Shown here in pieces: positions 27,945 to 36,247 of a stretch of DNA of 64,000 nt. Each line of letters begins with the position of its first letter. Within the stretch, counting starts at the first letter, position 1. A program made the position numbers and the translations under genes. The DNA comes from Streptomyces sp. TLI_105 (GTDB lineage: Bacteria; Actinomycetota; Actinomycetes; Streptomycetales; Streptomycetaceae), in assembly GCF_900105415.1 (NCBI RefSeq), contig NZ_FNSM01000001.1, positions 7,386,001-7,450,000 on the forward strand, given 5' to 3'. Below the pieces are notes generated by a model. The model worked only from the letters and a program-made list of their open reading frames with translations. It was not told where the DNA came from and ran no database searches.

Positions 27945-28019
27945 GGTTCCTCCTCGCGTCCGGCGCAAGGGTAACCGCAGCCCCCGCACGCCGCGCGGGC
28001 CACGATCACCGACGGGCAT

Positions 28020-28167
28020 CGGCCGGGAAGCGTCAGGCCGGCGGTCCGCGAACCGTCGGGCGGCCGGCCCGGCCCGCCAGGCCCGCCGGGTCGGGGACCG
28101 TCAGGCGGCCGCTCCGGGACCGCCAGGCCGCCGGGTCGGGGACCGTCAGGCCTCCGGTCCGGCGCCG
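28020..28167. repeat. Degenerate tandem repeat between the tetR and ssuB-like genes
   Basis: A 23 bp unit, beginning CGCCGGGTCGGGGACCGTCA, occurs at 28084-28106 and 28129-28151 (45 bp period). Shorter matches to (A/G)CCGTCAGGC occur near 28030 and 28160. No gene is visible here. Confidence 0.6.
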
Positions 28168-29046
28168 TCAGGCCGCCGCCGAGCTCCGCGTCGCCGCCGC
28201 CAGCTCCGCCCGCAGGGCGGCGAAGGCCGGGTCGCCGCGCAGGGAGGCCACGTCCGTGCCCGGCTCGCGGGGGAGGGGCACCGGCACCTCGACGACCACG
28301 CGACCGGGGCCGGCCGCCATCACCAGGACCCGGGAGCCGAGGAGGACGGCCTCCTCGGCGGAGTGCGTGACGAACAGGACGGTCGTGCCGCTCGTCGACG
28401 CCAGGGTGCGCACCTCCTCCTGGAGGCGCTCCCGGGTGAGCGCGTCCAGGGCGGCGAACGGCTCGTCCATCAGCAGGATCTGGGGCTCCACCGCCAGCGC
28501 CCGGGCGATCGCCACCCGCTGCCGCTGCCCGCCCGACAGCTCCCAGGTCCGCCGGCCCGCCATGCCGGAGAGGCCGACCAGGGACAGCAACTCCTCGATC
28601 CGCGCGGCCCGTTCGGTGCGGGCCACGCCGTGCCGTGCCAGGGCGAAGGCGAGGTTCCCGCCCACCGTGCGCCAAGGGAACAGCCGGGGCTGCTGGAAGA
28701 CGACGCCGACCTTCCGGCGCACCTCCACGGTTCCGGTCGCGGGCCGCTCGAACCCGGCCACCAGACGCAGCAGCGTCGTCTTGCCGCAGCCCGAGGGGCC
28801 GACCAGGACCACGAACTCGCCGGGGTCCACGGACAGGGACACCCCGGAGACCGCGACGACGGGCGCCTTGGCGGAGCCGTACCGGACATCGACGCCCGCG
28901 AGCTCGATGTCGGCGCCATCGGTCCCGGTCTCAACCCCGGTCCCGGTCCCGGTCTTGGTCCGGGCCTCGGTCTCGGTCTCGGTTTCGGTCTCGGCCCCGG
29001 TTTCGGCCGCGGTCTCAGCGGGAGTCCCGGTCTCAGCGGGCGGCAC
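28168..29046 (-). CDS. ABC transporter ATP-binding protein (sulfonate/nitrate/taurine type)
   Basis: A 292-residue SsuB/TauB-like ATPase. Walker A is GPSGCGKTT, the Q-loop region is VFQQPRLFPWRTV, the signature is LSGGQRQRVAIARALA and Walker B is ILLMDEPFAALD. The N-terminal ~45 residues before the ABC domain are a Thr/Glu/Gly low-complexity run encoded by hexamer repeats, unusual in this family. GTG 29046 overlaps the end of the substrate-binding protein gene by 14 bp. It is the last gene of the ssu-like operon. Confidence 0.92.
   Translation of the reverse strand: MPPAETGTPAETAAETGAETETETETEARTKTGTGTGVETGTDGADIELAGVDVRYGSAKAPVVAVSGVSLSVDPGEFVVLVGPSGCGKTTLLRLVAGFERPATGTVEVRRKVGVVFQQPRLFPWRTVGGNLAFALARHGVARTERAARIEELLSLVGLSGMAGRRTWELSGGQRQRVAIARALAVEPQILLMDEPFAALDALTRERLQEEVRTLASTSGTTVLFVTHSAEEAVLLGSRVLVMAAGPGRVVVEVPVPLPREPGTDVASLRGDPAFAALRAELAAATRSSAAA
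28921..29040. repeat. Hexameric GGTCTC/GGTCCC repeats inside the ssuB-like 5' end
   Basis: The segment is a tandem run of GGTYYC-type hexamers. Because the unit is 6 bp, copy-number changes would stay in frame and lengthen or shorten a Thr-Glu/Thr-Gly tail. It lies wholly inside the start of the ATPase gene. Confidence 0.7.
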
Positions 29047-30070
29047 GGGCGAGCTCCTTCACCGCGAGGGACTTCGCGAAGTCCGCCTGGCCGGGCACGG
29101 CGTCGATCGCCTTCTGCCCCTTGAGGAAGACGGCGGCGTCGTGGAGGTTCGCCGCGAGCGCGCCCGGGGCCCCCGGCCTGCCGAGGTACTGCGCGCCCTG
29201 TTGCTCCTTCGCGGAGAGCAGGACCAGCTCGGCGAGCTGCTTCCGGGCGTCCTCCGGGCCGATGCCGAGCTCGGCGCCGATGGAGGCGGCCGCCTTCGAG
29301 GGGTCGCTCTTGGCCAGCTTCACGGCCTGGTCCTCCGCCTTCACCCAGGCGTCGACGACCTCCGGGTGCGCGGCGGCGAACGAGTCGGTGACCACGCCCA
29401 GATCGGCGGTCGGCTTGCCCCGCTCCGCGATCGTACGGCTGGTGACCAGCACCTTTCCGTCCTTCTCCAGCTCGGTCAGGCTCGGGGTCCACACATAGGC
29501 GGCGTCGATGTCGCCCCGCTGCCAGGCCGCGAGCGCGTCCTGCGGCTGGAGGTCGACGAGCGTCACGTCCGAGGCCTTCAGCCCGGCCGACTCCAGGGCC
29601 ACGAGCAGGGAGTAGTGGGAGGTCGAGCCGAAGGGGGTGGCGATCTTCCGGCCCTTGAGGGCGGCGACGGAAGCGATGTCCTTCTTGGCGACGAGGGCCT
29701 CGTTGTCGCCGATCAGATCGTGGATCCACAGCACCTTGTACGGGATGTCCAGCGGTGCCGAGAGTCCCTTGGTGACCGGGCTCGACCCCAGGAGCCCGAG
29801 ATCCACGGCCCCGGCGATCACGGCGGTGTTGACGTCGCCGCCCGAGTCGAACTTCACCCAGGACACCTCGGCGTCCGGCAGGGCCTTCTCCAGCAGCTTC
29901 TGGTTCTTCACGACCAGATCGGCGTTGGGGATCGCCTGGTAGGCGATGCGCACCCGGACCTTGCCGGCCTCGCCCTCGTCGCCGCCCGTTCCGCAGGCGG
30001 TGGTGGACAGGGCGAGCAGAAGGGCGGTGGCGGAGGCCGCGAGGACGGCGCCGCGACGGGACGAGGGCAT
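29033..30070 (-). CDS. Sulfonate/taurine ABC transporter substrate-binding lipoprotein
   Basis: A 345-residue TauA/SsuA-like binding protein. ATG 30070 gives a lipoprotein signal ending LSTTAC, with Cys as the lipidated residue. The mature part has RIAYQAIPNADLVVKNQKLLEKAL, VNTAVIAGAVDLGLLGSSPVTKGL and ATPFGSTSHYSLLVALESAGL, typical of aliphatic sulfonate and taurine binding proteins. It is tethered to the outer face of the membrane and delivers substrate to the permease encoded upstream. The exact sulfonate is uncertain. Confidence 0.93.
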   Translation of the reverse strand: MPSSRRGAVLAASATALLLALSTTACGTGGDEGEAGKVRVRIAYQAIPNADLVVKNQKLLEKALPDAEVSWVKFDSGGDVNTAVIAGAVDLGLLGSSPVTKGLSAPLDIPYKVLWIHDLIGDNEALVAKKDIASVAALKGRKIATPFGSTSHYSLLVALESAGLKASDVTLVDLQPQDALAAWQRGDIDAAYVWTPSLTELEKDGKVLVTSRTIAERGKPTADLGVVTDSFAAAHPEVVDAWVKAEDQAVKLAKSDPSKAAASIGAELGIGPEDARKQLAELVLLSAKEQQGAQYLGRPGAPGALAANLHDAAVFLKGQKAIDAVPGQADFAKSLAVKELARAAR

Positions 30071-30133
30071 GACGGTTCCTTCGGAGGACGGGAGAGGACG
30101 GGAGGGAGGGAAAGGGGGGTGCGCCGGGGGCGG

Positions 30134-31051
30134 TCAGGCGCGGCCGCGCCAAGGGACGGCGGCTCGCTCAATACCCTTGAACAGCGCGTCGAGGACGATC
30201 CCGGAGAGGCCGATCGCGATGATGCCGGCGATGACGACGTCGGTCTGGTTGTAGCGCTGGGCGTCCCGGATCATGCCGCCGATCCCGGGGACGCCGTTGA
30301 TGGTCTCGGCGGCGACGACCGAGGTGTACGCGATGCCGACGGCGATCCGTACCCCGGTGAGGATCTCCGGCAGCGCGGCGGGCAGCCGGATGGAGAACAG
30401 CAGCGCCACCGGCCCCGCGCCCAGGGCCCGTCCCGCCTCGACGAGGTCGGCGGGGACGCCCCGTACGGCGGCCGCCGCGGCCGCAGCGACGGGTGGGAGG
30501 GCGGCGATCAGCAGCAGCCAGATCTTCGGGGACTCGTCGATGCCGAACCAGATGACCAGGAGCGAGAGGTACGCCAGCGGGGGCAGCGTGCGCAGGAACG
30601 TGACGGCGGGCTCCAGGACCACGGCGAGCGGCTTCACCACGCCGATCAGCAGTCCCAGCGGGACGCCGACGAGCGCCGCGTAGCCCGTGCCGACGGCGAT
30701 CCGGCGCAGGGAGACCGCGAGATGCTCGACGAGCAGGTGGCCGCTGATGCCGCGTACCCCGTCGTGGACGGTCGACGCCCGCACGAAGGCCTCCCACACG
30801 TCACCGGGGGACGGGACGAGGACCCGTGGCCAGACGCCCGCGGCGACCACGGCCTGCCAGGCGGCGAGGAGCACGGCGAGCGCGAGGAGCCGCAGCGCGG
30901 CCCAGCGCAGCGCCGCGACCCCGGCCCAGGCGCGGCGGACCGGGCGTACGGAGGCGGGGACCGCACGGGCGGCCGCCTCGGCCTCCGGTCCGACGCCGCT
31001 CTCGGTGCCGCGCGGGGACCGGCCGTCCGTGGTCTCGAGGGCGGCGGTCAT
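30134..31051 (-). CDS. Sulfonate ABC transporter permease
   Basis: A 305-residue SsuC/TauC-like inner-membrane permease. ATG 31051 overlaps the flavin monooxygenase stop (ATGA). About six membrane helices are visible, and the EAA loop is ADLVEAGRALGAGPVALLFSIRLPAALPEILTGVRIAVG. Its longer overlapping open frame is not the real start. It pairs with the binding protein and ATPase genes on the same strand. Confidence 0.93.
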   Translation of the reverse strand: MTAALETTDGRSPRGTESGVGPEAEAAARAVPASVRPVRRAWAGVAALRWAALRLLALAVLLAAWQAVVAAGVWPRVLVPSPGDVWEAFVRASTVHDGVRGISGHLLVEHLAVSLRRIAVGTGYAALVGVPLGLLIGVVKPLAVVLEPAVTFLRTLPPLAYLSLLVIWFGIDESPKIWLLLIAALPPVAAAAAAAVRGVPADLVEAGRALGAGPVALLFSIRLPAALPEILTGVRIAVGIAYTSVVAAETINGVPGIGGMIRDAQRYNQTDVVIAGIIAIGLSGIVLDALFKGIERAAVPWRGRA

Positions 31052-32172
31052 GCCGCCGCCTTCCCGGCCGCCGCCTCGGTCAGCACGCGCAGCCGGGGCG
31101 CCACCTCCTCGCCGACGCGGTAGGCCTCTTCGAGGTGCGGGTAGCCGGAGAGGACGAACTCGTCGATGCCGGCCTGCCCGTACTCGAAGAGCCGCCGCGC
31201 GACCTCGTCGTGCGAGCCGACGAGTGCCGTCCCCGCGCCTTCGCGCACGAGTCCGATGCCCGCCCACAGGTTGGGCGCGACGGTCAGGTTCTCGGCGGAA
31301 CCGCCGTGCAGCGCGGTCATCCGGGCCTGCCCGGTGGAGTCCATACGGGCGAACCGTTCCTGCGAGGCGCGGACCGCCGCCGGGTCGAAGCCGGCGAGGA
31401 TGCGGTCGGCCTCCTGCCAGGCCTCGGCCGAGGTGTCCCGGCTGATGACGTGGAGGCGGAGGCCGAAGCGCAGGGCGCGGCCCGCCCGCGCGGCCTTGGC
31501 CCGTACCCGGGCGACGCGTTCCGCGACGGCGGCCGGGGGCTCGCCCCACAGCAGCTGCACCTCGGCGTGGCGCGCCGCGACCTCCTCGGCCTCGGGGGAG
31601 GCGCCGCCGAAGTACAGGGGCACGGGGGTCTCGACGGAGGGCGCCGTCAAGCGGGCCTCCCGCACCCGCACATGACGTCCGTCCAGCGTGACGGTCGCGC
31701 CGTCGAGCAGCTCGCGGACCACGCCCATGAGCTCGCCCGTCCTGACGTACCGCTCGTCCTTCGGGAGGTGGTCGCCGTACGCCTTCTGCTCGACCGGGTC
31801 GCCGCCGGTGACCACGTTCAGCGCGACGCGGTCGCCGAAGAGGCGCCGGAAGGTGTCCGCCTGCTGCGCGATCAGCGTGGGCTGGGCGAGGCCCGCGCGG
31901 AACGCGACGAGGAAGCCGATCCGCTCCGTCACCGCGGCGACGGCCGACGTCAGGACCCAAGGATCCACACAGCCGAGCCCCACGGGGGTCAACAGCTTTG
32001 CGAATCCCGCCTGTTCGGCGGCGCGGGCCACCTGCGCCAGATAGCCGAGGCCGACGCCGCGGCGGGTGGCGCCGGCGGAACGGCCCTGGACGGCGGTGAC
32101 CCCGCCGGGGTCGCGGCCGTCGCCGCCGGTCGGCAGGAACCAGTGCAGGACGGGGGCGGTGGAAGAGGACAT
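31048..32172 (-). CDS. ssuD: FMNH2-dependent alkanesulfonate monooxygenase-like protein
   Basis: A 374-residue LLM-class flavin-dependent oxidoreductase close to SsuD, which cleaves alkanesulfonates to sulfite and an aldehyde. It carries LHWFLPTGGDGRDPGG, TLIAQQADTFRRLFGDRVALNVVTGGDP, YFGGASPEAEEVAARHAEVQLLWGE and NLWAGIGLVREGAGTALVGSHDEVARRLFEY. ATG 32172 follows GAGG. It is the first structural gene of the operon, preceded by a 190 bp leader with a cysteine-rich peptide. The gene symbol is by family similarity; the exact substrate may differ. Confidence 0.9.
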   Translation of the reverse strand: MSSSTAPVLHWFLPTGGDGRDPGGVTAVQGRSAGATRRGVGLGYLAQVARAAEQAGFAKLLTPVGLGCVDPWVLTSAVAAVTERIGFLVAFRAGLAQPTLIAQQADTFRRLFGDRVALNVVTGGDPVEQKAYGDHLPKDERYVRTGELMGVVRELLDGATVTLDGRHVRVREARLTAPSVETPVPLYFGGASPEAEEVAARHAEVQLLWGEPPAAVAERVARVRAKAARAGRALRFGLRLHVISRDTSAEAWQEADRILAGFDPAAVRASQERFARMDSTGQARMTALHGGSAENLTVAPNLWAGIGLVREGAGTALVGSHDEVARRLFEYGQAGIDEFVLSGYPHLEEAYRVGEEVAPRLRVLTEAAAGKAAA

Positions 32173-32365
32173 GCGGACGTACCTCGGGGAAGAACGGAGC
32201 GGCGACGGGTGCGCGCGGCACCGCGTCAGGCGCGGGGGTGTGAAAGAGGACCGGTGAGTTCGGGCCCGGGAACGCGGGCCCGTGAGCGTCGGGAGCGGCG
32301 GAGGCGGTCGGCGCCGTGAGGTGACGGCCGACGGTGGGAGGAGGTGCGGAGAGCCGGGAGAGGGC
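32173..32365 (-). promoter_or_regulatory. ssu leader region with imperfect hairpin
   Basis: Between the leader peptide stop and ssuD lies about 190 bp without a gene. GTCGGCGCCGT and ACGGCCGAC (32307-32332) form an imperfect stem that could act as an attenuator. This is inferred by analogy with cysteine-responsive leaders of actinobacterial sulfur operons. Confidence 0.45.
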
Positions 32366-32464
32366 TCAGCAACAGGCCGCGCGACAACAGGACTCGAACC
32401 GACACGACATCCCCGAGACACGCAGAAGATCCACGTGGCGGCGGGAGACGAGGGCGGGAGTCAT
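32366..32464 (-). CDS. Cysteine-rich leader peptide of the ssu operon
   Basis: A 32-residue peptide, too short for ordinary gene calls. It starts MTPALVSRRHVDLLRVSG and ends CRAACC, with five Cys in the last 12 residues. AAGGA lies about 10 bases before ATG 32464. The segment SRRHVDLLRVS matches the actinobacterial putative leader peptide family found before sulfur-assimilation operons. There, ribosome stalling at Cys codons is thought to couple downstream expression to cysteine supply. It reads toward ssuD. The function is inferred from family and position. Confidence 0.82.
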   Translation of the reverse strand: MTPALVSRRHVDLLRVSGMSCRFESCCRAACC

Positions 32465-32655
32465 GCGCGCATCCTTGCCCCGGCGACCGCCGACATACAA
32501 GTCGCGTCCGCGATACGGACGTCACTGTCTCGCCGAACGGGACGTCACATGGGGTGACGCGATCGGTTCCACCGCGGGCGGGAGCGGTCGGGAGGGCGGT
32601 GGGACGCCGGCCCGTACGCGCCCCGGGGGCGGCGCGTTGGCGAGAAACGCTTGGC

Positions 32656-32661
32656 GATAAT
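32656..32661 (+). promoter_or_regulatory. GATAAT -10 candidate
   Basis: A near-consensus -10 hexamer lies 40 bp before GTG 32702. No -35 at ideal distance is obvious (TTGGCG at 32637 is 13 bp away). It argues against the upstream in-frame TTG/ATG codons at 32651 and 32660 as starts. Confidence 0.4.
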
Positions 32662-32701
32662 GGGACCTCCTGCTTCTCACGAGTCACCTGAAGAGTCACC
32701 T

Positions 32702-34168
32702 GTGATCGACAGCACCACTCCCCTCCAGGCCACCGATCCGGCGGAGATACGCGCCGAGCGACGACGGCTCGTCGAGTCGGTCGGCGCCCATCGCCGCCTC
32801 CTGGCGGAACGCCGCCCGTTCGAGCTCGCGGACCGGCGGCGCCTGAACCGCGAAGCCGGGGAACGGGCCCGCGCCCAGGCGCGACACGGCAAGGCCCTGC
32901 AGCGCGTCCACGAGAAGCAGGCCAGGAGCGAGCGGTCCCTCACCGGCCGTCTGAACGGCCTGGACGACAAGCGCGTCGGCCAGGAGCGCCGGGCGCTCGC
33001 CGTCCTGCGCCGCGAATCGATCGAACGGTCGCTGCACGGCACGCGCCTGACGGCGAGCGAGGTGAACGGCATCGGCAGCGGACTCGTCCGCGACCTCGCC
33101 GCACAGGGAATCAGGACGGCCGCGGACTTCAAGCGGGTCAGCTGGGGCAAGGCCCCCAACGGCCGCGGCGGCGAGGTGCTCTACATCCACCGCACCCAGG
33201 GCCGCAAGGTCCACATCAACGGCATCGGCGAGCACCGTGGCAGGCCGTTGACGGAGTGGCGGCGGAGCGCCGTCGCCAGGGCGGAGGCCCGTGCGCCGAA
33301 GGAACTGCCCCCGGACGAGCGGCACCGCATCGAGGAGATCATCGAGAACGAGCGGGTGCGCCTCCAGGCGGAACTCGCCGAGGTCCCCAAGGCCGCCGGG
33401 GCCGCCCGCGCCGAAGCCGGACAGCTCCACGCGGAGCGCCTGGCGGTGCTGACCGGTGCCCAGCGCGAGGCGGGGGAGGAGGCCGCGCGGCGCAGGGCCG
33501 AGTTCGACGAGATGGCGGAGCGGCTGATCGCGCTCCGGGCCGAACTGGCCGCCCACGTCGACCTGTACGGCGATCTCGGGTTCCGCGACCGCCGGGCGCG
33601 CTCCCGGGCCCTCCGCCCGGTCCCGGACGTGCCGCCGGCGATCCCGGCCCCTCGCGCCCCGGACCCGGAGCCGGGGTCGGGGCCGAAGACGGGAGCGGAT
33701 GCGGAGGCGCATGCGGACGGGGAGGGAGACGCGAAGGTACGAGAGGGCGGCGAGGACCGCGAGGGGGCGAAGGCCTCCGCGTTCCCGTCGACGCCCGGCA
33801 TCCGGGCGAGCCTCGGCTGGCTGGTGCCGGTCGTCTTCTTCGGCATGACCGCGGTGTCCGGTGCGGGCGAGACGGACGCGACACCCCTGTGGTGCGCCGT
33901 CGCGACCCGCCTGGTGTCCCTGGCCGTGACCGTGGAGCTGCTGCGGCTGTGGATCCCGCGCAGGAACTGGCGGACCGCGGACGCCATGCCGGGCGGCACC
34001 GGGTTCCTCGCGTCGGGCGCGTTCCTGGGGCTCGTGGCCGCCAGTATGTTCACGGACCCGCTGTACGCGGCCGACAGCGCCCCCTGGGCCCTGGCCGTCG
34101 TGGCCGCGCTCCTCGTCGCCGCCGGCGCGGTCCGGCGCGCGGGTGCCGGGCCCGGCACCTCCGGGTGA
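32702..34168 (+). CDS. Unrecognised coiled-coil membrane protein with helix-hairpin-helix-like motif
   Basis: A 488-residue protein from GTG 32702 that I cannot assign to a named family. Residues ~15-115 are Arg/Glu/Ala-rich and likely coiled coil. A segment LTASEVNGIGSGLVRDLAAQGIRTAADFKRVSW with VHINGIGEHRGRPLTEWR resembles helix-hairpin-helix elements. A second coiled coil spans about 210-290, followed by an acidic Pro/Gly linker and three hydrophobic helices (about 375-480). This suggests a membrane-tethered cytoplasmic scaffold or nucleic-acid-binding protein; that is inference. Confidence 0.75.
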   Translation: MIDSTTPLQATDPAEIRAERRRLVESVGAHRRLLAERRPFELADRRRLNREAGERARAQARHGKALQRVHEKQARSERSLTGRLNGLDDKRVGQERRALAVLRRESIERSLHGTRLTASEVNGIGSGLVRDLAAQGIRTAADFKRVSWGKAPNGRGGEVLYIHRTQGRKVHINGIGEHRGRPLTEWRRSAVARAEARAPKELPPDERHRIEEIIENERVRLQAELAEVPKAAGAARAEAGQLHAERLAVLTGAQREAGEEAARRRAEFDEMAERLIALRAELAAHVDLYGDLGFRDRRARSRALRPVPDVPPAIPAPRAPDPEPGSGPKTGADAEAHADGEGDAKVREGGEDREGAKASAFPSTPGIRASLGWLVPVVFFGMTAVSGAGETDATPLWCAVATRLVSLAVTVELLRLWIPRRNWRTADAMPGGTGFLASGAFLGLVAASMFTDPLYAADSAPWALAVVAALLVAAGAVRRAGAGPGTSG

Positions 34169-34177
34169 GCCCTGGGG

Positions 34178-34257
34178 GCCTCAGGCTCTGCGGTCCTGAG
34201 GCCCTGAGGCCCTGAGGCCCTGAGGCTCTGCGGTCCTGAGGCTCTGCGGTCCTGAGG
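34178..34257. repeat. Tandem CCTGAGG/CTCTGCGGT repeats
   Basis: GGCTCTGCGGTCCTGAG occurs at 34184-34200, 34224-34240 and 34240-34256, with three GCCCTGAG units between the first two copies. The block separates two convergent genes and ends at the GntR stop codon. Confidence 0.75.
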
Positions 34258-34938
34258 TCAGTCCTCTTCCGGGGCTCTCACGTCAAGGACCTTGCGCAGC
34301 GCGGCCACCGCGTGGGCCCGGTGCTCGTCGAGCCAGCGGACGGCGCCCTCCTCGTCGCCGTGGCGGAGCGCGGAGATCACGGCCCGGTGCTCCCGTATGG
34401 CCTGCTTCCGGTGCGGCGACTCGGTGTAGTACAGCGAGCGGTACGCGTCGGTGGCGTCCCACAGGGTCGTGATGAGGCGGACGAGGCGCGGCATCCCGGA
34501 CGCCTCGATCAGGGTGAAGTGGAAGAGCCGGTTCGCCGCCGCCATCGCGGCCACGTCCCCTTCCTCGGCGGCCCGTTCCACCTTCCGCTGGATCCGTTCG
34601 AGCGTGGCGACCGTGCCCTCAGGCATCCACCGGACGGCCATGCGGACCGCCTCGGTCTCCAGGAGCTCGCGGATGCGGTAGATCTCCTCCAGGTCGTCCA
34701 GGGAGAGCTCCGCGACGAAGTAGCCCCGGTGGACGTGATGGACCACCAGGCCCTCCGCCTCCAGGGCCTTCAGGGCTTCCCGGAGCGGCACCCGGCTCAC
34801 CTCGAACCGCGCCGCCAGGGCCTCCTGGCGGATCGGGCCGCCGGGCCTGAGCTCCCCGGTGGTGATGGCGCGCCGCAGCTCCTCCAGGACGAACTGCTGG
34901 GCGGTCTGCGGCCGCCGCTTCTGCACCGCGCTGCTCAT
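34258..34938 (-). CDS. GntR family (FCD/FadR subfamily) regulator
   Basis: A 226-residue GntR regulator with N-terminal winged helix (AQQFVLEELRRAITTGELRPGGPIRQEALAARFEVSRVPLREALKALEAEGLV) and a C-terminal all-helical FCD effector domain (ELLETEAVRMAVRW, NRLFHFTLIEASGMPRL, EHRAVISALRHGDEEGAVRWLDEH). ATG 34938 has GGAGGG upstream. It follows the CoA-transferase gene by 66 bp on the same strand, so it is probably in that operon and controls the divergent promoter region with the GGATCC palindromes. Confidence 0.93.
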   Translation of the reverse strand: MSSAVQKRRPQTAQQFVLEELRRAITTGELRPGGPIRQEALAARFEVSRVPLREALKALEAEGLVVHHVHRGYFVAELSLDDLEEIYRIRELLETEAVRMAVRWMPEGTVATLERIQRKVERAAEEGDVAAMAAANRLFHFTLIEASGMPRLVRLITTLWDATDAYRSLYYTESPHRKQAIREHRAVISALRHGDEEGAVRWLDEHRAHAVAALRKVLDVRAPEED

Positions 34939-35004
34939 CGCCTGTGACCCTCCGTTCCCTCACGTCGCCGCCGGTGGACCCCGCCACCGGCGGCGACCAT
35001 CTTC

Positions 35005-36213
35005 CTACGCCCCGCCGTCCGCCGCCGCCGCCCTGTGGACAACTCGCCCCAGCTCCGACAGCACGTCGTCCGTGTGCTCGCCCAGGCGCGGGGGAGCGGT
35101 GCGGTAGGAGGGCGGAGTGGCGTCGAGTCGGATCGGGTGGGCGACCTGACCGGGGCCGGCCGCGGACTCGGGGACGCGCGGCGCGAGCCCGAGCCGGTCG
35201 GCGAGGTCGAAGGCGGCCGCCAGGTCGTTGATCGGCCCGCAGGGCACGCCGGCCCCGGTGAGCTCCTCGAACCAGGCGTCGGCGGTACGGGTGCCGAGCG
35301 GGCCGGTCAGGGCCTCGACCAGCTCCTCCCGGTGGGCGACCCGGGCCGTGTTCGTCGCGAAGCGGGGGTCCCCGGCGAGCTCCGGCAGGCCGAGCCGCTC
35401 GCACAGCGCCCCGAACTGCCGGTCGTTGCCCACGGCGAGGACCAGCGGCCGGTCCCGCGCCTCGAACACCTCGTACGGGGCGATGCTCGGGTGCCTGTTG
35501 CCCATCGCGCGCGGCACGACCCCGGCCCCGAGGTGGGCGGCGGCCTGGTTGGTGAGCGCCGAGAGGAGGGAGCCGAGCAGGGAGACCTCGACCCGCTGGC
35601 CCTCGCCGGTGCGCTCCCGGTGGTGCAGGGCGGCGAGCACGCCGAGGCCGGCGTGGAGGCCGGTGATGACGTCGACCAGGGCGACCCCCGTCTTCGTGCC
35701 CTGCCCGCCCGGTTCTCCCGTCACGCTCATGAGACCGCCCATGGCCTGGACGAGCAGGTCGTAGCCCGGCAGCCGGGCGCCCTCGGCGGTGCCGAAGCCG
35801 GTCACCGAGCAGTAGACGAGGCCCGGGTTGCCCGCGCGCAGGTCCTCGTACCCGAGGCCGAGCTTCTCCATCGTGCCGGGGCGGAAGTTCTCGACGAGGA
35901 CGTCCGCGCGGTCCACGATCGCGCGCGCCGCGGCCAGGTCCTCGGGGTCCGTGAGGTCGAGCGACACGGAACGCTTGTTCCGGTTGACGCCGAGGAAGTA
36001 CGTGGCCTCTCCCGCGGCGAACGGCGGGCCCCACGCGCGCGTGTCGTCCCCCGAGCCCGGCCGCTCGATCTTGATCACGTCCGCGCCCAGGTCGGCGAGG
36101 AGCATCGTCATGTACGGCCCGGCGAGCACCCGGCCGAAATCGGCGACGACGATCCCGGACAGGGCTCCGCCCGTCGGTGGCGCCCCTGGTGCGTCCGGCT
36201 GGTCTGCGCGCAT
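35005..36213 (-). CDS. Class III (CaiB/BaiF) acyl-CoA transferase, probably glutarate-linked
   Basis: A 402-residue class III CoA-transferase. It has GIVVADFGRVLAGPYMTMLLADLGADVIKIERPGSGDDTR, SVSLDLTDPE, the catalytic Asp at 152 in GYDLLVQAMGGLMSVTGE, and GVPCGPINDLAAAF. ATG 36213 follows GAGGGAAG. Divergent pairing with glutaryl-CoA dehydrogenase suggests that it activates glutarate (succinyl-CoA:glutarate transfer), feeding glutaryl-CoA to that enzyme. The family assignment is firm; the substrate is inferred from context. Confidence 0.92.
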   Translation of the reverse strand: MRADQPDAPGAPPTGGALSGIVVADFGRVLAGPYMTMLLADLGADVIKIERPGSGDDTRAWGPPFAAGEATYFLGVNRNKRSVSLDLTDPEDLAAARAIVDRADVLVENFRPGTMEKLGLGYEDLRAGNPGLVYCSVTGFGTAEGARLPGYDLLVQAMGGLMSVTGEPGGQGTKTGVALVDVITGLHAGLGVLAALHHRERTGEGQRVEVSLLGSLLSALTNQAAAHLGAGVVPRAMGNRHPSIAPYEVFEARDRPLVLAVGNDRQFGALCERLGLPELAGDPRFATNTARVAHREELVEALTGPLGTRTADAWFEELTGAGVPCGPINDLAAAFDLADRLGLAPRVPESAAGPGQVAHPIRLDATPPSYRTAPPRLGEHTDDVLSELGRVVHRAAAADGGA

Positions 36214-36247
36214 GCAGCTTCCCTCGCTCCCGCTGGAGAAATCGGAG

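Noticed and set aside
32390..32400. GACTCGAACC resembles the complement of a tRNA T-arm (GGTTCGAGTC).
   Set aside because: No acceptor, D or anticodon stems fit around it, and the bases are codons inside the cysteine-rich leader peptide.
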